The notes: generated by a model from the letters alone, not told the origin. 64,000 nucleotides of DNA from Paraburkholderia sp. BL10I2N1 (GCF_004361815.1 NZ_SNWA01000002.1:992001-1056000), one strand, 5' to 3'; positions 25,687 through 35,002 are shown, counted from the stretch's first letter. Program-made: numbers and translations.

Positions 25687-27048
25687 TCATCGATCACCTG
25701 TGGCGGTCTGTGCGGCGCGCAGCCCGAATGTAAGTGCAGCCGCAAGACCGCCGGCGTAGCCGCGTCGAAAGGTGTTGCCGACATCGGCGCCAGCAACAAG
25801 TAGACCTGGAATGGGCTGGCCGCGACTGTCGAGTGCGCGCGCACGATCATCGGCCGCCAAGCCGGCGTGCGTGAAGGTGATAGCGGGTTGCACCACCAAC
25901 GCGCGATAGGGTGGCTTGTCGTTCGGCAGCAGGGCGCCCTCTATGCACGGGTGGAGCGTTTCAGGGGCGGAGCGCACCACCGCGCTATACCGCTCCAAGG
26001 TGGCGCGTCCGGCTGCGCCGTCGAATCCCCATTCATCGGCATGCCTCGCCACGTCGTCGAGTGTCGGGCATAGCGCACCCTTCGCACCCTGAGCCAGGGC
26101 AACTGCGAGCTTGTCGACGGGAGGGATGCCCTCGACGAACGCCTTCATGACGTACTCTTCCTCGATGCGCTGGTCCCAAACAAGCAGGGCAAGCGCGTCG
26201 GTCCGGGTCAGCGTCTCCTGGGCGTTCAGATGATCGCCCAGGCTTTCGTCGCAAAAGCGCTGGCCCTGCTTGTTGAGCAACACCGAAAACTCGCTGTGAT
26301 ATTGCGTGAGTACAGCGAATTTCGATGGATGATCGAGGCTTGCCGGATAGCAGAGCAGGTGACCGTAAAAGCCGGGGTTGTGACCGTCGGAGAGGTGCCC
26401 GCCGACCGCCGTCCCAAGCTGCAACCCATCGCCCGTGCTGCAAGGGTTCGAGCGTAGCGGAATACTGCGCGCGTGCGGATGGATGTATTCGGCCCGAAGA
26501 TCGGCCGATCCCTGAAACCCGCCCGTCGCGATGATCGTATTATTGGCCAGGACGCGAACCGCCCCGTCGCGGTGTGTCGTGTCGGCGCCGATGACGCGAC
26601 CGTGCTCGTCGGTGACGAGGCGCTCGGTAACCGTTTCGGGGACTACTACACCACCTGCATGCTCGACGCTTGCGACACATGATCGAAGATGACCGATGAT
26701 GTCGATCTGATATCCGCGCCCATACATCACATTGTGCGGCCCCGACATCTGCACATCGCGCGACCGCAGCCACACAATCGCGTCGGAGTAGCCGTCGACG
26801 ACTACCGCGCCAAGCGCCGGGTCCCCGTTGCCGACGTACCGCATCTTACGCGTCGACGGGACCGTCCATACAAAGCCGCCGGAAATGATCGCTGATCCGC
26901 CGATGTCCTTTGCCTTGTCGATTACCACCACCTTCGCGCCGCCTTCCGCTGCGCGGGCGGCGGCGGACAGCCCTGCCATACCGGCACCGATAACCAGGAG
27001 GTCGCACTCGAGTATGTCTGATGTATCCATTTTGTCTGATGTCTCCAT
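25687..27048 (-). CDS. FAD-dependent dehydrogenase (fumarate reductase / KstD-like flavoprotein)
   Basis: 453 residues. The N-terminal dinucleotide fold is DLLVIGAGMAGLSAAARAAEGGAKVVVIDKA (about 15-45), followed by GGSAIISGG. IIATGGFQGSADLRAEY and the C-terminal PGLLVAGADVGNTFRRGYAGGLAAALTFGLRAA complete the FAD site. This architecture fits the flavocytochrome c/fumarate reductase/3-ketosteroid-dehydrogenase group, which adds or removes C=C bonds next to carbonyls. It follows the ABC transporter gene by 114 bp on the same strand and is probably in that operon. The start could also be ATG 27030. Confidence 0.88.
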   Translation of the reverse strand: METSDKMDTSDILECDLLVIGAGMAGLSAAARAAEGGAKVVVIDKAKDIGGSAIISGGFVWTVPSTRKMRYVGNGDPALGAVVVDGYSDAIVWLRSRDVQMSGPHNVMYGRGYQIDIIGHLRSCVASVEHAGGVVVPETVTERLVTDEHGRVIGADTTHRDGAVRVLANNTIIATGGFQGSADLRAEYIHPHARSIPLRSNPCSTGDGLQLGTAVGGHLSDGHNPGFYGHLLCYPASLDHPSKFAVLTQYHSEFSVLLNKQGQRFCDESLGDHLNAQETLTRTDALALLVWDQRIEEEYVMKAFVEGIPPVDKLAVALAQGAKGALCPTLDDVARHADEWGFDGAAGRATLERYSAVVRSAPETLHPCIEGALLPNDKPPYRALVVQPAITFTHAGLAADDRARALDSRGQPIPGLLVAGADVGNTFRRGYAGGLAAALTFGLRAAQTATGDR

Positions 27049-27162
27049 TACGCATCACTGAAACGCAGGTGCTGGCAAGACCTGCCACTGTCGTGTGCGA
27101 TACCTGCCAGAACACTTGTTAGTCAATGTGGACTCCACCCTCGTGGGAGGTCAGGGAGCCAA

Positions 27163-29703
27163 TCACGCCGCATAACCAAGATAGCCAACGCGCAGCGCCT
27201 CAGTCGTGGTGTGATCGGTCATTGAGCCCGATTGCACGATCGCGCCGTGATCGAGCACGGCGACGTGATCCGCGTAGCGCATTGCGTGCGTGGCAATCTG
27301 CTCGACTACGACGACGGTCACGCCGGTTTTGTTCAGAGTCGAGAGCAGTTCGTAGACCGCGTCGATGAGAATGGGCGCCAATCCAAGCGAGGGTTCGTCG
27401 AGGATGATCACGCGGGGGGCCGCCATTAGCGCACGGCCGACTGCCAGCATCTGCTGCTCACCGCCCGACAGCGTGGCGGCCGCTCGATGTCGCCCTTCCT
27501 GCACTGAGCGCGGCATGAGGTCCATCGTTGCCTTGAAGCGCAGATTTATCTCGGCACGGTCAACACCGGCGCCATAAGCGCCGAGCAGCAGATTTTCAGA
27601 CACGGACAGTTGACCGAACAGGCGCCGACGCTCCGGGACGAGTACTGCGCCGACATCGACGTAGCTGCGTCCAGTTCGGCGTCGCGTGCCCGCGGCGTCG
27701 GCAACGATCACGCGCCCGCGGGTTGCCGCCAGCATGCCGCCCATGATCTGCGCGAGGGTGGATTTGCCCGCGCCGTTTGGCCCGAGCACCGCCGTAAAGC
27801 TACCCCGCCGAACGTCGAGCGACACACCCGATAGGGCAAGCACGCCGTCGTAACGGTGTTCGACATCGATCACGCTAATGGCGCTGCCGCCAAATGTCGC
27901 GCTCTCCCCACGGATGGTGCCCTCGATCGGTACCGTGGAACCGAAATACGCTTCCATCACTGCCGGGTCACGCCGGATTGCATCTGGCGCGCCCATCGCC
28001 AATTGGCAACCGAAATTGAGCACCACAACCTTATCGACCAGGCTCAAGACTTCTTGCACGGCATGGTCGATGATGAGAAAGGACACTCCGGCAAGGCGCA
28101 TTCCTTGCAAAATGGCGCGCAGTTCGTCGTACTCATGCTTGTCCAAACCGGAGAAGGGTTCGTCCAGCGTGATCACGAAGGCCCCGATCGCCAGCACGCG
28201 CCCGATATCGACTACCTTCTGAATCCCGAACGGTAGTTCCGACGGATACGCGTTTGCAAATGAACGTAGTCCCAGCCCATCGAGGATCCGGTCAGCCACC
28301 GCCTCCGGATCGCGCAACTGCATGTGGTGCGTCCGCCGCAATGACACCGCAAGTTCGGCGACGGTGACGAGCATATCGCGGATCGGAAGCTCGTCGAAGA
28401 GTTCTGCATGCTGGAAGGTTCGCCCAAACCCGAGCGCAGCGCGACCGTAGGGAGGCAGCGCAAGCAGGTCAGCCTCACCCAGGGAGACACTCGCCGAACT
28501 GAGTGGCCGCACGAAACCGCTGAGCACATTGAGCAAGGTCGTCTTGCCAGCGCCGTTCGGACCGATCAAGCCTACTGCGGTTCCTGGCGGGACGTCGAAC
28601 GATACATCCTGAAGCGCCTTGAGGCCCTGGAAGGACACTGAAACATTCTTCAGGGAGAGCGTATCCCGGGCCGGAGGAAGCAATTCCGAAACGAGCTTGC
28701 GCATGGCCTCGGCGTTGACTGCCTGACGCGCCACCCCACCGGAATGAGTCGTTGGGCGTGCCACTCGCGACCGAATCAGGCGGCGCGTGGCCGGTACGAT
28801 CCCGTCACCCAAAAGCAGCAGAACCAGGACCATGGCGGCGCCGTAGACGAAACTAGACACGCCCGGCAAGGCGCGTGCGAGTTCAGGCACCAAAGTGATG
28901 AAGGAGGCACCGAACAGAGCTCCGACAAAGCTGCCGATTCCGCCCACGACCGTTGCGACAATCAGCATCACGCCGGCACTGAGGTTGAACGCTTCCGGGT
29001 CGAGGTAACCGATCACGAACGCCATTGCCACGCCTGCCAGCGAGGCGATGCCGGCACTCGTGCCGAAAGCCCGGGCATTCTCGATATGCGGTCGCAACCC
29101 GACCGCCGTTGAGGCGATGCGCTGTCCTTTCACTGCGAGCCAGCGCCGCCCGTAACGACCGCTACTGATTAGCTCGCTAAACAGGAAGACGGCTGTCGCA
29201 AGCAACACGCCAAATGCCACGGTGCCATTCGTGTCTAGCGGTTGCGGCAAGAATAGGGATACCGCCTGCCCTACGTGCATGCCCTCGTCGCCGCCGGTGA
29301 CTTCCCTCCAATGACCGACAATCTCGGTGCCCGTCAACGAGAGTGCCAACGTAAGCAAACCGAAATAGAGCACCGAGAAACGTCCCGCGCTCAGCCCGAG
29401 TATGAATCCGACGCAGGACGAAAGGACCACCGCTGTCACCATGATGATCTCGACCGGCACTCCTTTCGTGCTCAGATTCGCGGCAACATAAGCCCCTAAA
29501 GCCATGAATACTGGATGCCCCAATGACCAGATTCCGCACGACCCGGCCAGCATCGTCATCGACAGCACAACGATTGTGTAAATCGCGATCGAAGCGATGA
29601 TGAACTGCGCGTAGTCGCCGATCAGACCCAGGGGACCAGCGGCAAGTGCGAGCGCGATGCCCGCGAGCGCGATTGAGCCACACCTCAACAGATTGGTGCT
29701 CAT
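27163..29703 (-). CDS. Liv-type ABC transporter: permease fused to two ATPases (LivM-LivG-LivF)
   Basis: 846 residues. Residues 1-310 are a LivM-type permease with about 8-9 spans. Residues 349-590 form an ABC ATPase with Walker A GPNGAGKT (381-388), Walker B VITLDEP (510-516) and the switch His547, but the signature is ELPFGIQ (489-495) rather than LSxGQ. Residues 609-846 form a second ATPase with GPNGAGKS (641-648), a standard LSGGEQ (745-750), VIILDEP (765-771) and VVVEQ as in LivF. These are normally separate genes; a three-in-one polypeptide is unusual. With LivH (4-bp overlap) and the binding protein it forms an importer for the pathway substrate. Confidence 0.92.
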   Translation of the reverse strand: MSTNLLRCGSIALAGIALALAAGPLGLIGDYAQFIIASIAIYTIVVLSMTMLAGSCGIWSLGHPVFMALGAYVAANLSTKGVPVEIIMVTAVVLSSCVGFILGLSAGRFSVLYFGLLTLALSLTGTEIVGHWREVTGGDEGMHVGQAVSLFLPQPLDTNGTVAFGVLLATAVFLFSELISSGRYGRRWLAVKGQRIASTAVGLRPHIENARAFGTSAGIASLAGVAMAFVIGYLDPEAFNLSAGVMLIVATVVGGIGSFVGALFGASFITLVPELARALPGVSSFVYGAAMVLVLLLLGDGIVPATRRLIRSRVARPTTHSGGVARQAVNAEAMRKLVSELLPPARDTLSLKNVSVSFQGLKALQDVSFDVPPGTAVGLIGPNGAGKTTLLNVLSGFVRPLSSASVSLGEADLLALPPYGRAALGFGRTFQHAELFDELPIRDMLVTVAELAVSLRRTHHMQLRDPEAVADRILDGLGLRSFANAYPSELPFGIQKVVDIGRVLAIGAFVITLDEPFSGLDKHEYDELRAILQGMRLAGVSFLIIDHAVQEVLSLVDKVVVLNFGCQLAMGAPDAIRRDPAVMEAYFGSTVPIEGTIRGESATFGGSAISVIDVEHRYDGVLALSGVSLDVRRGSFTAVLGPNGAGKSTLAQIMGGMLAATRGRVIVADAAGTRRRTGRSYVDVGAVLVPERRRLFGQLSVSENLLLGAYGAGVDRAEINLRFKATMDLMPRSVQEGRHRAAATLSGGEQQMLAVGRALMAAPRVIILDEPSLGLAPILIDAVYELLSTLNKTGVTVVVVEQIATHAMRYADHVAVLDHGAIVQSGSMTDHTTTEALRVGYLGYAA

Positions 29704-30575
29704 ACGCGCTCCTTTCGGCCAGCGCCGAGCACCCCTGCCGGGCGCAGGAAGAGTACCAGGACGATGATGGCGAAGACGATGGTGTCGCGATAGTTGGCCG
29801 ATACGTAGCGGCCAGCCAGGTTGTCGAGCACGCCGACCGCGAAGCCACCGATGACGGCGCCCGGCATGCTGGTCAAGCCACCGAGAAACACGCCGGCGAA
29901 TGCCCGAAACAACGGTCCGAGCGTGAGGTTGGGATTGAGCGAGTTATCAGCTGCGAGGAAGAACGAGGCGACAGCAGCCAGGCCGCAACCGAGAAACCAT
30001 GCGAGTGCCGAAACCCGGCCTGCATCGATACCAACCATGCGCGCGGCGAACTGATCCTCTGCCGTGGCACGCATCGCCATCCCGAATCGCGTCGTCCGGA
30101 AGAACCAGGCCACGGCAAACATGGCTGTTGCCGCGAGCACCGTAGCGAGCACCCTGTTCCAGGAGAGTGCCATGCCGCCGAGATCGACTGTTCCGGCGGC
30201 AAGTCCTTTGAAGGGCAGAGAACGCGTTCCCCACCCCCAGTAAATCAATGCATTGATCAGCAAACCCAATCCAATCGTGACCACCAGCGAGATGAATAGC
30301 CTGTTGCGTCCAAGGCCAAGTGGCCGGATCAACACCCGCTCGGTCGCCACGCCAATGAGGCCGGCCACGACGATAGATATGATCAGCCCTACCGCGACGG
30401 GCACGCCGGCTGCGATCGTCGAGGCTGAGATAAAGACCGACAAGGTACCAATATCGCCGATGCCGAAATTCACGGTGTCGGTTGACCGGAAAATAATGAC
30501 AAGTCCGAGGGCGAGCAAGGCGTAAGCCGAGCCGCTCGCTATTCCTGAGACAACAACAGCGGGAAGATCACCCAT
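29700..30575 (-). CDS. branched-chain amino acid/Liv-type ABC transporter permease (LivH)
   Basis: 291 residues and about eight membrane spans. GIASGSAYALLALGLVIIFRSTDTVNFGIGDIGTL at the N-terminus is the LivH hallmark, where NFA/NFG-GD/E follows the first helices, and TSMPGAVIGGFAVGVLDNL lies near the C-terminus. AAAGGATA-type ribosome-binding sequence precedes the ATG. It pairs with the fused LivM-LivG-LivF protein, overlapping it by 4 nt, to form the membrane channel. Liv-type systems outside amino-acid loci often import aromatic or alicyclic acids. Confidence 0.93.
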   Translation of the reverse strand: MGDLPAVVVSGIASGSAYALLALGLVIIFRSTDTVNFGIGDIGTLSVFISASTIAAGVPVAVGLIISIVVAGLIGVATERVLIRPLGLGRNRLFISLVVTIGLGLLINALIYWGWGTRSLPFKGLAAGTVDLGGMALSWNRVLATVLAATAMFAVAWFFRTTRFGMAMRATAEDQFAARMVGIDAGRVSALAWFLGCGLAAVASFFLAADNSLNPNLTLGPLFRAFAGVFLGGLTSMPGAVIGGFAVGVLDNLAGRYVSANYRDTIVFAIIVLVLFLRPAGVLGAGRKERV

Positions 30576-30641
30576 GACGATATCCTTTGCGTGGATTGCA
30601 ACGAAGGCCCGCGATACGCCTGACGCTTACCTGCACACCAT

Positions 30642-31517
30642 TCAGGTCACGCAGCTGTCGAGCTTCGATAGCGCCAGCAAATCCGGGAATTCAGGATTGC
30701 GTCGCTCGAGAATCGATTCCATGCGCTCACGTATGGCGCCGTCGAAGGCCCGCGTGGTGATGACATAGAGCTGGCGGTCACGGATTGCTCCCACCACTTG
30801 CTCGGCAACCTGCTGCGGCGTCATAGCGGTGCGATAGAGGTTTTTGGCTATTTCATGGTAGGCGGTCGGTGCCTTGTCGCCTTCGCTGCGCCTGGATCCG
30901 GGGCGATTGCGTTCGGAGTTGTAGATTCCCGTCGAGACCACGCCCGGACAAAGCACGGACACGCCGATTTTTTCGCCGCGCTCGCGCAAGCTGGCATAGA
31001 TCGCCTCGGTCAGGCGCACCACGCCATGCTTGGTGACACCATAAACTCCAGCTTCGGAGCCGCTGATCAGCCCCGAGACCGACGCGGTGTTAACGATGTG
31101 GCCTTCCTCGCCACGCTCAAGCATGAGGGGAAGAAAGCTTTGAATGCCATGCACGACGCCCCAGAGATTGACGTCGAGCGCCCACTTCCAATCTTCGAGC
31201 GTAAACTCCCAAACAGGCGCGTAGCGCTGCGGAGGAACGACTCCCGCGTTATTGCAAAGGATATGAACGGCGCCGTAGCGCTCAAGCGTCTTTCGAGCGA
31301 GCGTCGCGACGCTGCGTGCTTTTGAGACATCTGTGCGTACCGCAAACACCTCGTGACCTGCCGCCCTCATTTCGGACTCGGCCTGTTTGAGGGGGTTGGC
31401 TTCGACATCAGCCAGCACGATCTTCATGCCTTCAACGGCAAAGCGCTCGGCCAGTGCGCGGCCGATCCCACTCGCCGCACCTGTAACGACCGCGACGCGG
31501 CCAGAAAATTGTTCCAT
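30642..31517 (-). CDS. SDR family oxidoreductase, long form (paralog of 6554-7450)
   Basis: 291 residues from ATG 31517, preceded by GGAGACGATGG; the longer frame to 31553 lacks a ribosome-binding site. It has TGAASGIGRALA, CNNAGVVPP, a conserved Ser in NTASVSGLISGS and YGVTK as the catalytic YxxxK. Sequence similarity to the SDR at 6554-7450 extends over the whole length, including the unusual C-terminal extension (SILERRNPEFPDLL versus SILDRANPSFAGLL). It lies between the binding-protein and LivH genes, which ties the transporter operon to the catabolic operons. Confidence 0.9.
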   Translation of the reverse strand: MEQFSGRVAVVTGAASGIGRALAERFAVEGMKIVLADVEANPLKQAESEMRAAGHEVFAVRTDVSKARSVATLARKTLERYGAVHILCNNAGVVPPQRYAPVWEFTLEDWKWALDVNLWGVVHGIQSFLPLMLERGEEGHIVNTASVSGLISGSEAGVYGVTKHGVVRLTEAIYASLRERGEKIGVSVLCPGVVSTGIYNSERNRPGSRRSEGDKAPTAYHEIAKNLYRTAMTPQQVAEQVVGAIRDRQLYVITTRAFDGAIRERMESILERRNPEFPDLLALSKLDSCVT

Positions 31518-31791
31518 CCATCGTCTCCTTTTTAGTAATGCCAGGCCTTGCACGTGCCCAAGCGCAATTCAGAGCCGCATTGAAGCGGAGCTATCGATCG
31601 CCAGTCGGCCTGCGACGATCGTCAGCATGCTCCCGGTGAAATCGTACGAGTTGGCAACCAATCAGCGGCAGGTCTTCAGGTCGGTGTATTCAAGAAACAC
31701 GCAACGCTCGAATTCCTCGACCGCCCGTGGTTACCACGCGATGTTCAGGCCCGCGGATGCGTCACGTGCTGCCGGGGCGACATGGGGCCTG

Positions 31792-33042
31792 TCACCAGGC
31801 TTTTGCGCTGTCTATTGGCTCGCCGACAGCTTGCCACTTGCTGGCGGAGATCTGGACGCGCTGTAATGCGGTGACGCCCAGATGCTGGTTCGGACCGTAA
31901 GAAACCGGCGGAAAGATCCCGCTGTCGTAGTTGCGAATCGAGTACATCGCTTTGACCAGCGACTCGCGGGTTATCGGACCTTCGATTCGGCGTACCGCTT
32001 CAACGAAGATCTTGGCCATCCCGAATCCGAACAATGAAAGGTAGTCCGGCTTCTCGGTGGGCGCATACTTCGCGAGGGCCTCTCGGTATTCGCGCACCGC
32101 AGGCGTATCCAGTGTGGGGGGGACCGTCCAGGACACCGACTTCATGCCCTCGACAGCCGGTCCGGCGAGTTCGATGAGTGCATTCGAAACAGTCGGCGCG
32201 TAGCTATAGAGCGCTGGATGAAAACCCTGCTGCTGAAGTTCTTTAGCCAGGGCGACGATCTCTGGCTGCGTGAGGATGAGCAACAGCGCGTCGGGCTTCT
32301 TCTGCGCGATTTCCAGGGCGATCGGCCCGTAGTCCTGGGTGTTGAGCTTGGTCGGATAGAGATCGACGGTAGCGTCAGGCCTTATGGCTTTTACGCTTGG
32401 GCCGATCTTGTTCGCAACGTTTTCAAATGCGGCCACCGACGAATACACCACGATCATTTTCCGATGGCCATCCTTGGCGGCCCATCGACCGATTGCCTGC
32501 GCCTGGGCTTCGTACAGCACCTGCGCGCCAAACAGATTGGCCCGAGCCGGGTTGTACCAGTCTTCGGCGCCACCGTATGGATTGATGATCGGCACCTTGG
32601 CCTCATCGAGCAGATAGGAGAAGGTGGCAGCGGTATTGGCGGTTCCGTTCGGGCATACAATTGCCAGAACCCCATCACGCGAGGTCAATTTACGCGCCGC
32701 AGCCACGGTGCGCTGCGCATTAAAGCCGTTGTCTTCCACAATGAGGTTGAACTTTCGGCCCTTTATGCCACCCCGGTCGTTGATCATCGAGAGGTAAGCT
32801 TCAAAACCGGCGCGTTGCGGAACACCGTAGGCCGCCACCGGCCCAGTCAGCGGCATCCATGCGCCGATCTTGATCTCTTTGTCAGTGACGCCCGGGCCTT
32901 GTTGCTGCGCGAGACCTGATCCGGCACCCAGCAGAAGCGGCGCAAGAATGAGGAGCGCACGCAAGAAAGGCACTCTCGCTTTTCGTCCAGACGACTCAGG
33001 AAATCCCGCAAATCTCTTCTGCCAAGCATTCCTAAATAGCAT
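31792..33042 (-). CDS. Liv-type ABC transporter substrate-binding protein
   Basis: 416 residues. There is an N-terminal signal peptide (basic stretch, then LRALLILAPLLLGAGSGLAQQ), followed by the periplasmic-binding fold starting GVTDKEIKIGAWMPLTGPVAAYG and the segment VEDNGFNAQRTVAAARKLTSRDGVLAIV, which is typical of LivK/HBP-type receptors (Peripla_BP_6). GGAGGAG lies about 9 nt before the ATG. It captures the substrate in the periplasm for the LivH/LivMGF channel. It is the promoter-proximal gene of the transporter operon, and a TetR-type operator lies about 105 bp upstream. Confidence 0.93.
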   Translation of the reverse strand: MLFRNAWQKRFAGFPESSGRKARVPFLRALLILAPLLLGAGSGLAQQQGPGVTDKEIKIGAWMPLTGPVAAYGVPQRAGFEAYLSMINDRGGIKGRKFNLIVEDNGFNAQRTVAAARKLTSRDGVLAIVCPNGTANTAATFSYLLDEAKVPIINPYGGAEDWYNPARANLFGAQVLYEAQAQAIGRWAAKDGHRKMIVVYSSVAAFENVANKIGPSVKAIRPDATVDLYPTKLNTQDYGPIALEIAQKKPDALLLILTQPEIVALAKELQQQGFHPALYSYAPTVSNALIELAGPAVEGMKSVSWTVPPTLDTPAVREYREALAKYAPTEKPDYLSLFGFGMAKIFVEAVRRIEGPITRESLVKAMYSIRNYDSGIFPPVSYGPNQHLGVTALQRVQISASKWQAVGEPIDSAKAW

Positions 33043-33147
33043 TGTCTCTTCTCCTCCGATTCAATAGTCGCCATCCTACTGTTCGAATTCTCATGGAGGG
33101 CGAGTGGTTCATTTTTTTCCACTGCGCTCGACTTTATTTAGTGCGCG

Positions 33148-33164
33148 GACCGACTGGTCGGTCG
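33148..33164. promoter_or_regulatory. TetR-type operator upstream of the transporter operon
   Basis: GACCGAC-TG-GTCGGTC (33148-33163) has perfect 7-bp arms. In the register of the other sites it reads CGACTG-GT-CGGTCG (33151-33164), one mismatch from CGACCG-NN-CGGTCG. It sits between the binding-protein gene and the IS6-type remnant. On the minus strand a weak -35-like TTCACG precedes it. Confidence 0.65.
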
Positions 33165-33177
33165 ACCGCGTGAAGAC

Positions 33178-33556
33178 ATCATATACGCCGCCCGAGAAAA
33201 ATGTCAACTTCCTCAAACGGCGCGCTCCGCATGTACTGATCACCGACAAGCTCAAGAGCTACGCCGTGGCGAACAAAGATCTGGGGCTGAACGTCGAACA
33301 CCACCAGCACAAAGGATTGAACAACAGGACAGAGAACTCGCACCAGCCAAAACGGGTACGCGAGGATGTGATGCGCCGCTTCAAGTCAGTGCGTCGACTG
33401 CAACGATTCGCTTCGGTGCGTGATCAGGTGGGCAACCTGTTCTTGCGCTGCCGCTACAACACGAACGCGCAACAGAAGAGAGAGATGCACACCCCGGCCT
33501 TCGAGGCTTGGGAAAGGGTGACGCGCGTCTCGATGCCCGGACGTCTCGCCGCGTGA
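33178..33556 (+). pseudogene. IS6-family transposase, 3' fragment
   Basis: The last ~125 residues match the DDE domain of IS6/IS240-type transposases: VLITDKLKSYAVANKDLG contains the second catalytic Asp, and NNRTENSHQPKRVREDVMRRFKSVRRLQRF contains the catalytic Glu (the TENSHQP motif). The helix-turn-helix and first Asp are missing, and no start codon fits the fragment. This is a remnant marking the right border of the catabolic island; the intact 5' half is not in the window. Confidence 0.85.
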
Positions 33557-34125
33557 GTTCGTCGTCCCTCGCGCGCTGCATTTTCGTTTGGCCGCACATC
33601 AACAACGTGACAACTCTGTCTGGCTCGCTGCATACGCCTGTCCACCCTTGCTGGCCTGGCCAGGCTCAAGAGCCTTGACGGATGTGCGTGCCGGCCGTTG
33701 CAGCCCGCACGAATTGTCCGGCCGAACATCACCCGTTTCGTCACCCTGGCAAGCGCGCATCAGGGCTCGATGACTCCCGCGCTGCGCATCGTCATCGGTC
33801 TCCTGAAGGAGGTTTCTTCCGGGTTGGTAGCGTCCGGGCAGTACAACGGACCAGTCAGCAGGCCACCCGTTACCGGGCCCGCGTCTGTAGCCACTTCGCG
33901 CAGTGCGAATCGGTCCTTGCCTGGCGGCCCGGTCTCACCGGGAAAGGTGGGGGCAAGGACGCCTCGTTCCCACCGGGGCGGCTGACTGTTGGCGCTAGAT
34001 GACAGCTTTTAACGCTCCCGGGCCCCCAGCCACCAGGGTGATGCTAAGTGACTGGTTCGATAGGGACTCCACCGATGTATTGGTTGATGGTGTGAGCGGT
34101 TGACGCGATCCGATTATCCGCGCCG
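33557..34125. other. Gene-free stretch after the IS remnant
   Basis: About 570 bp between the IS6-type remnant and the DUF4148 gene. Short open frames show no family resemblance. I see no terminal inverted repeat and no tRNA. It may be old flanking DNA of the lost insertion sequence. Confidence 0.5.
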
Positions 34126-34410
34126 TTACTTACCGGGGACGCCCGACTGCGACGTACCACCGTTCGCGGGACCGTAACTGGTTTGACCCGGCGCCGCGCC
34201 ACTCTGCGCAGCAACGCGCGCCTGCGCGGCGCGGATGTCGTCCGGATAGTTGGGGTCACGGCGGGCAGGATTGTAGCCGGCCTTTTCGAGTTGTATCAGT
34301 TCTGCTTTCACCTGTTCCCGCGTGACGGTCGAACCGGATTGCTGAGCGGACGATACGGCCGGAGCCGCCAGAACCGAGACGGTAAAGACTGCATAGAGCA
34401 AACGTTTCAT
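34126..34410 (-). CDS. DUF4148 domain secreted protein
   Basis: 94 residues from ATG 34410 (GGAGGTCAGCTATC upstream). A signal peptide (MKRLLYAVFTVSVLAAPAVSSAQQ) is followed by TREQVKAELIQLEKAGYNPARRDPNYPDDIRAAQARVA, the DUF4148 signature, common and multi-copy in Burkholderiaceae. The protein is periplasmic or surface-exposed with unknown function. A second member lies at 48761-49012. Confidence 0.9.
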   Translation of the reverse strand: MKRLLYAVFTVSVLAAPAVSSAQQSGSTVTREQVKAELIQLEKAGYNPARRDPNYPDDIRAAQARVAAQSGAAPGQTSYGPANGGTSQSGVPGK

Positions 34411-34555
34411 GATAGCTGACCTCCACGGACAGAATCCGTCCTCTTTCACCACTCATTCCGGCGGTGAACAACTACAGTTTAGTTGTCAGGGGCGATTCTG
34501 CACGTTGGACCCGTAATCGCCTGGTCGCCCGATTGCCATCGCGGGTGTGATCGAC

Positions 34556-34687
34556 ATGAAGAAACTCGCCGGCGTGCTGCTTCTCGCCGCGACACCGCTT
34601 TTAGCATCCACCGGAACGCCCCACCTCTATTCACGCAGCGCGATCGTGTACGACGTCGGGCACAGCGAGGTCCGGCTATACCCATGA
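34556..34687 (+). CDS. possible 43-residue secreted peptide
   Basis: ATG AAG AAA CTC... to TGA 34685-34687 encodes a short product whose first half looks like a signal peptide (MKKLAGVLLLAATPLLAST), then GTPHLYSRSAIVYDVGHSE. There is no clear ribosome-binding site and no recognised family. It could be a small exported protein or the decayed start of a longer gene. Confidence 0.3.
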   Translation: MKKLAGVLLLAATPLLASTGTPHLYSRSAIVYDVGHSEVRLYP

Positions 34688-34917
34688 GGCAGGACGTTGC
34701 ATCGCGGCCGAAGCCAGCATGCCGAATGATCAGGTGATTATTGCGCTCCTTGGCGCTCGATCTTCCGCGGCACGTTCGGCAGCCTTGCATGACGACTTCA
34801 TCGCCTTGCCAAAACGCGCGCTTGACTGTCACGAACTGCGTCACTCGCGGTGTCTCGAGTATCCCTCGCCCCCCGCGGCCTGCATCAGACCGTCCGTGAA
34901 ACGCGCCGTTACCACTT

Positions 34918-34933
34918 TGTGACGTGCATCACG
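34918..34933 (+). promoter_or_regulatory. CRP/FNR-type site upstream of the lipoprotein gene
   Basis: TGTGA-CGTGCA-TCACG matches the CRP consensus at 9 of 10 positions and contains the 12-mer TGACGTGCATCA, also present in the FNR-like box at 37072. A -10 candidate TACATA (34954-34959) places the site near -41 relative to a start around 34966, the position of a class II activator. The ATG of the lipoprotein is at 35003. Confidence 0.55.
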
Positions 34934-35002
34934 TAAACCTGACGTAAGCTCAATACATAAAGCGCGCCGCGTTTGTTGCGGTGCGATAACGAGGAGCACG
35001 TC

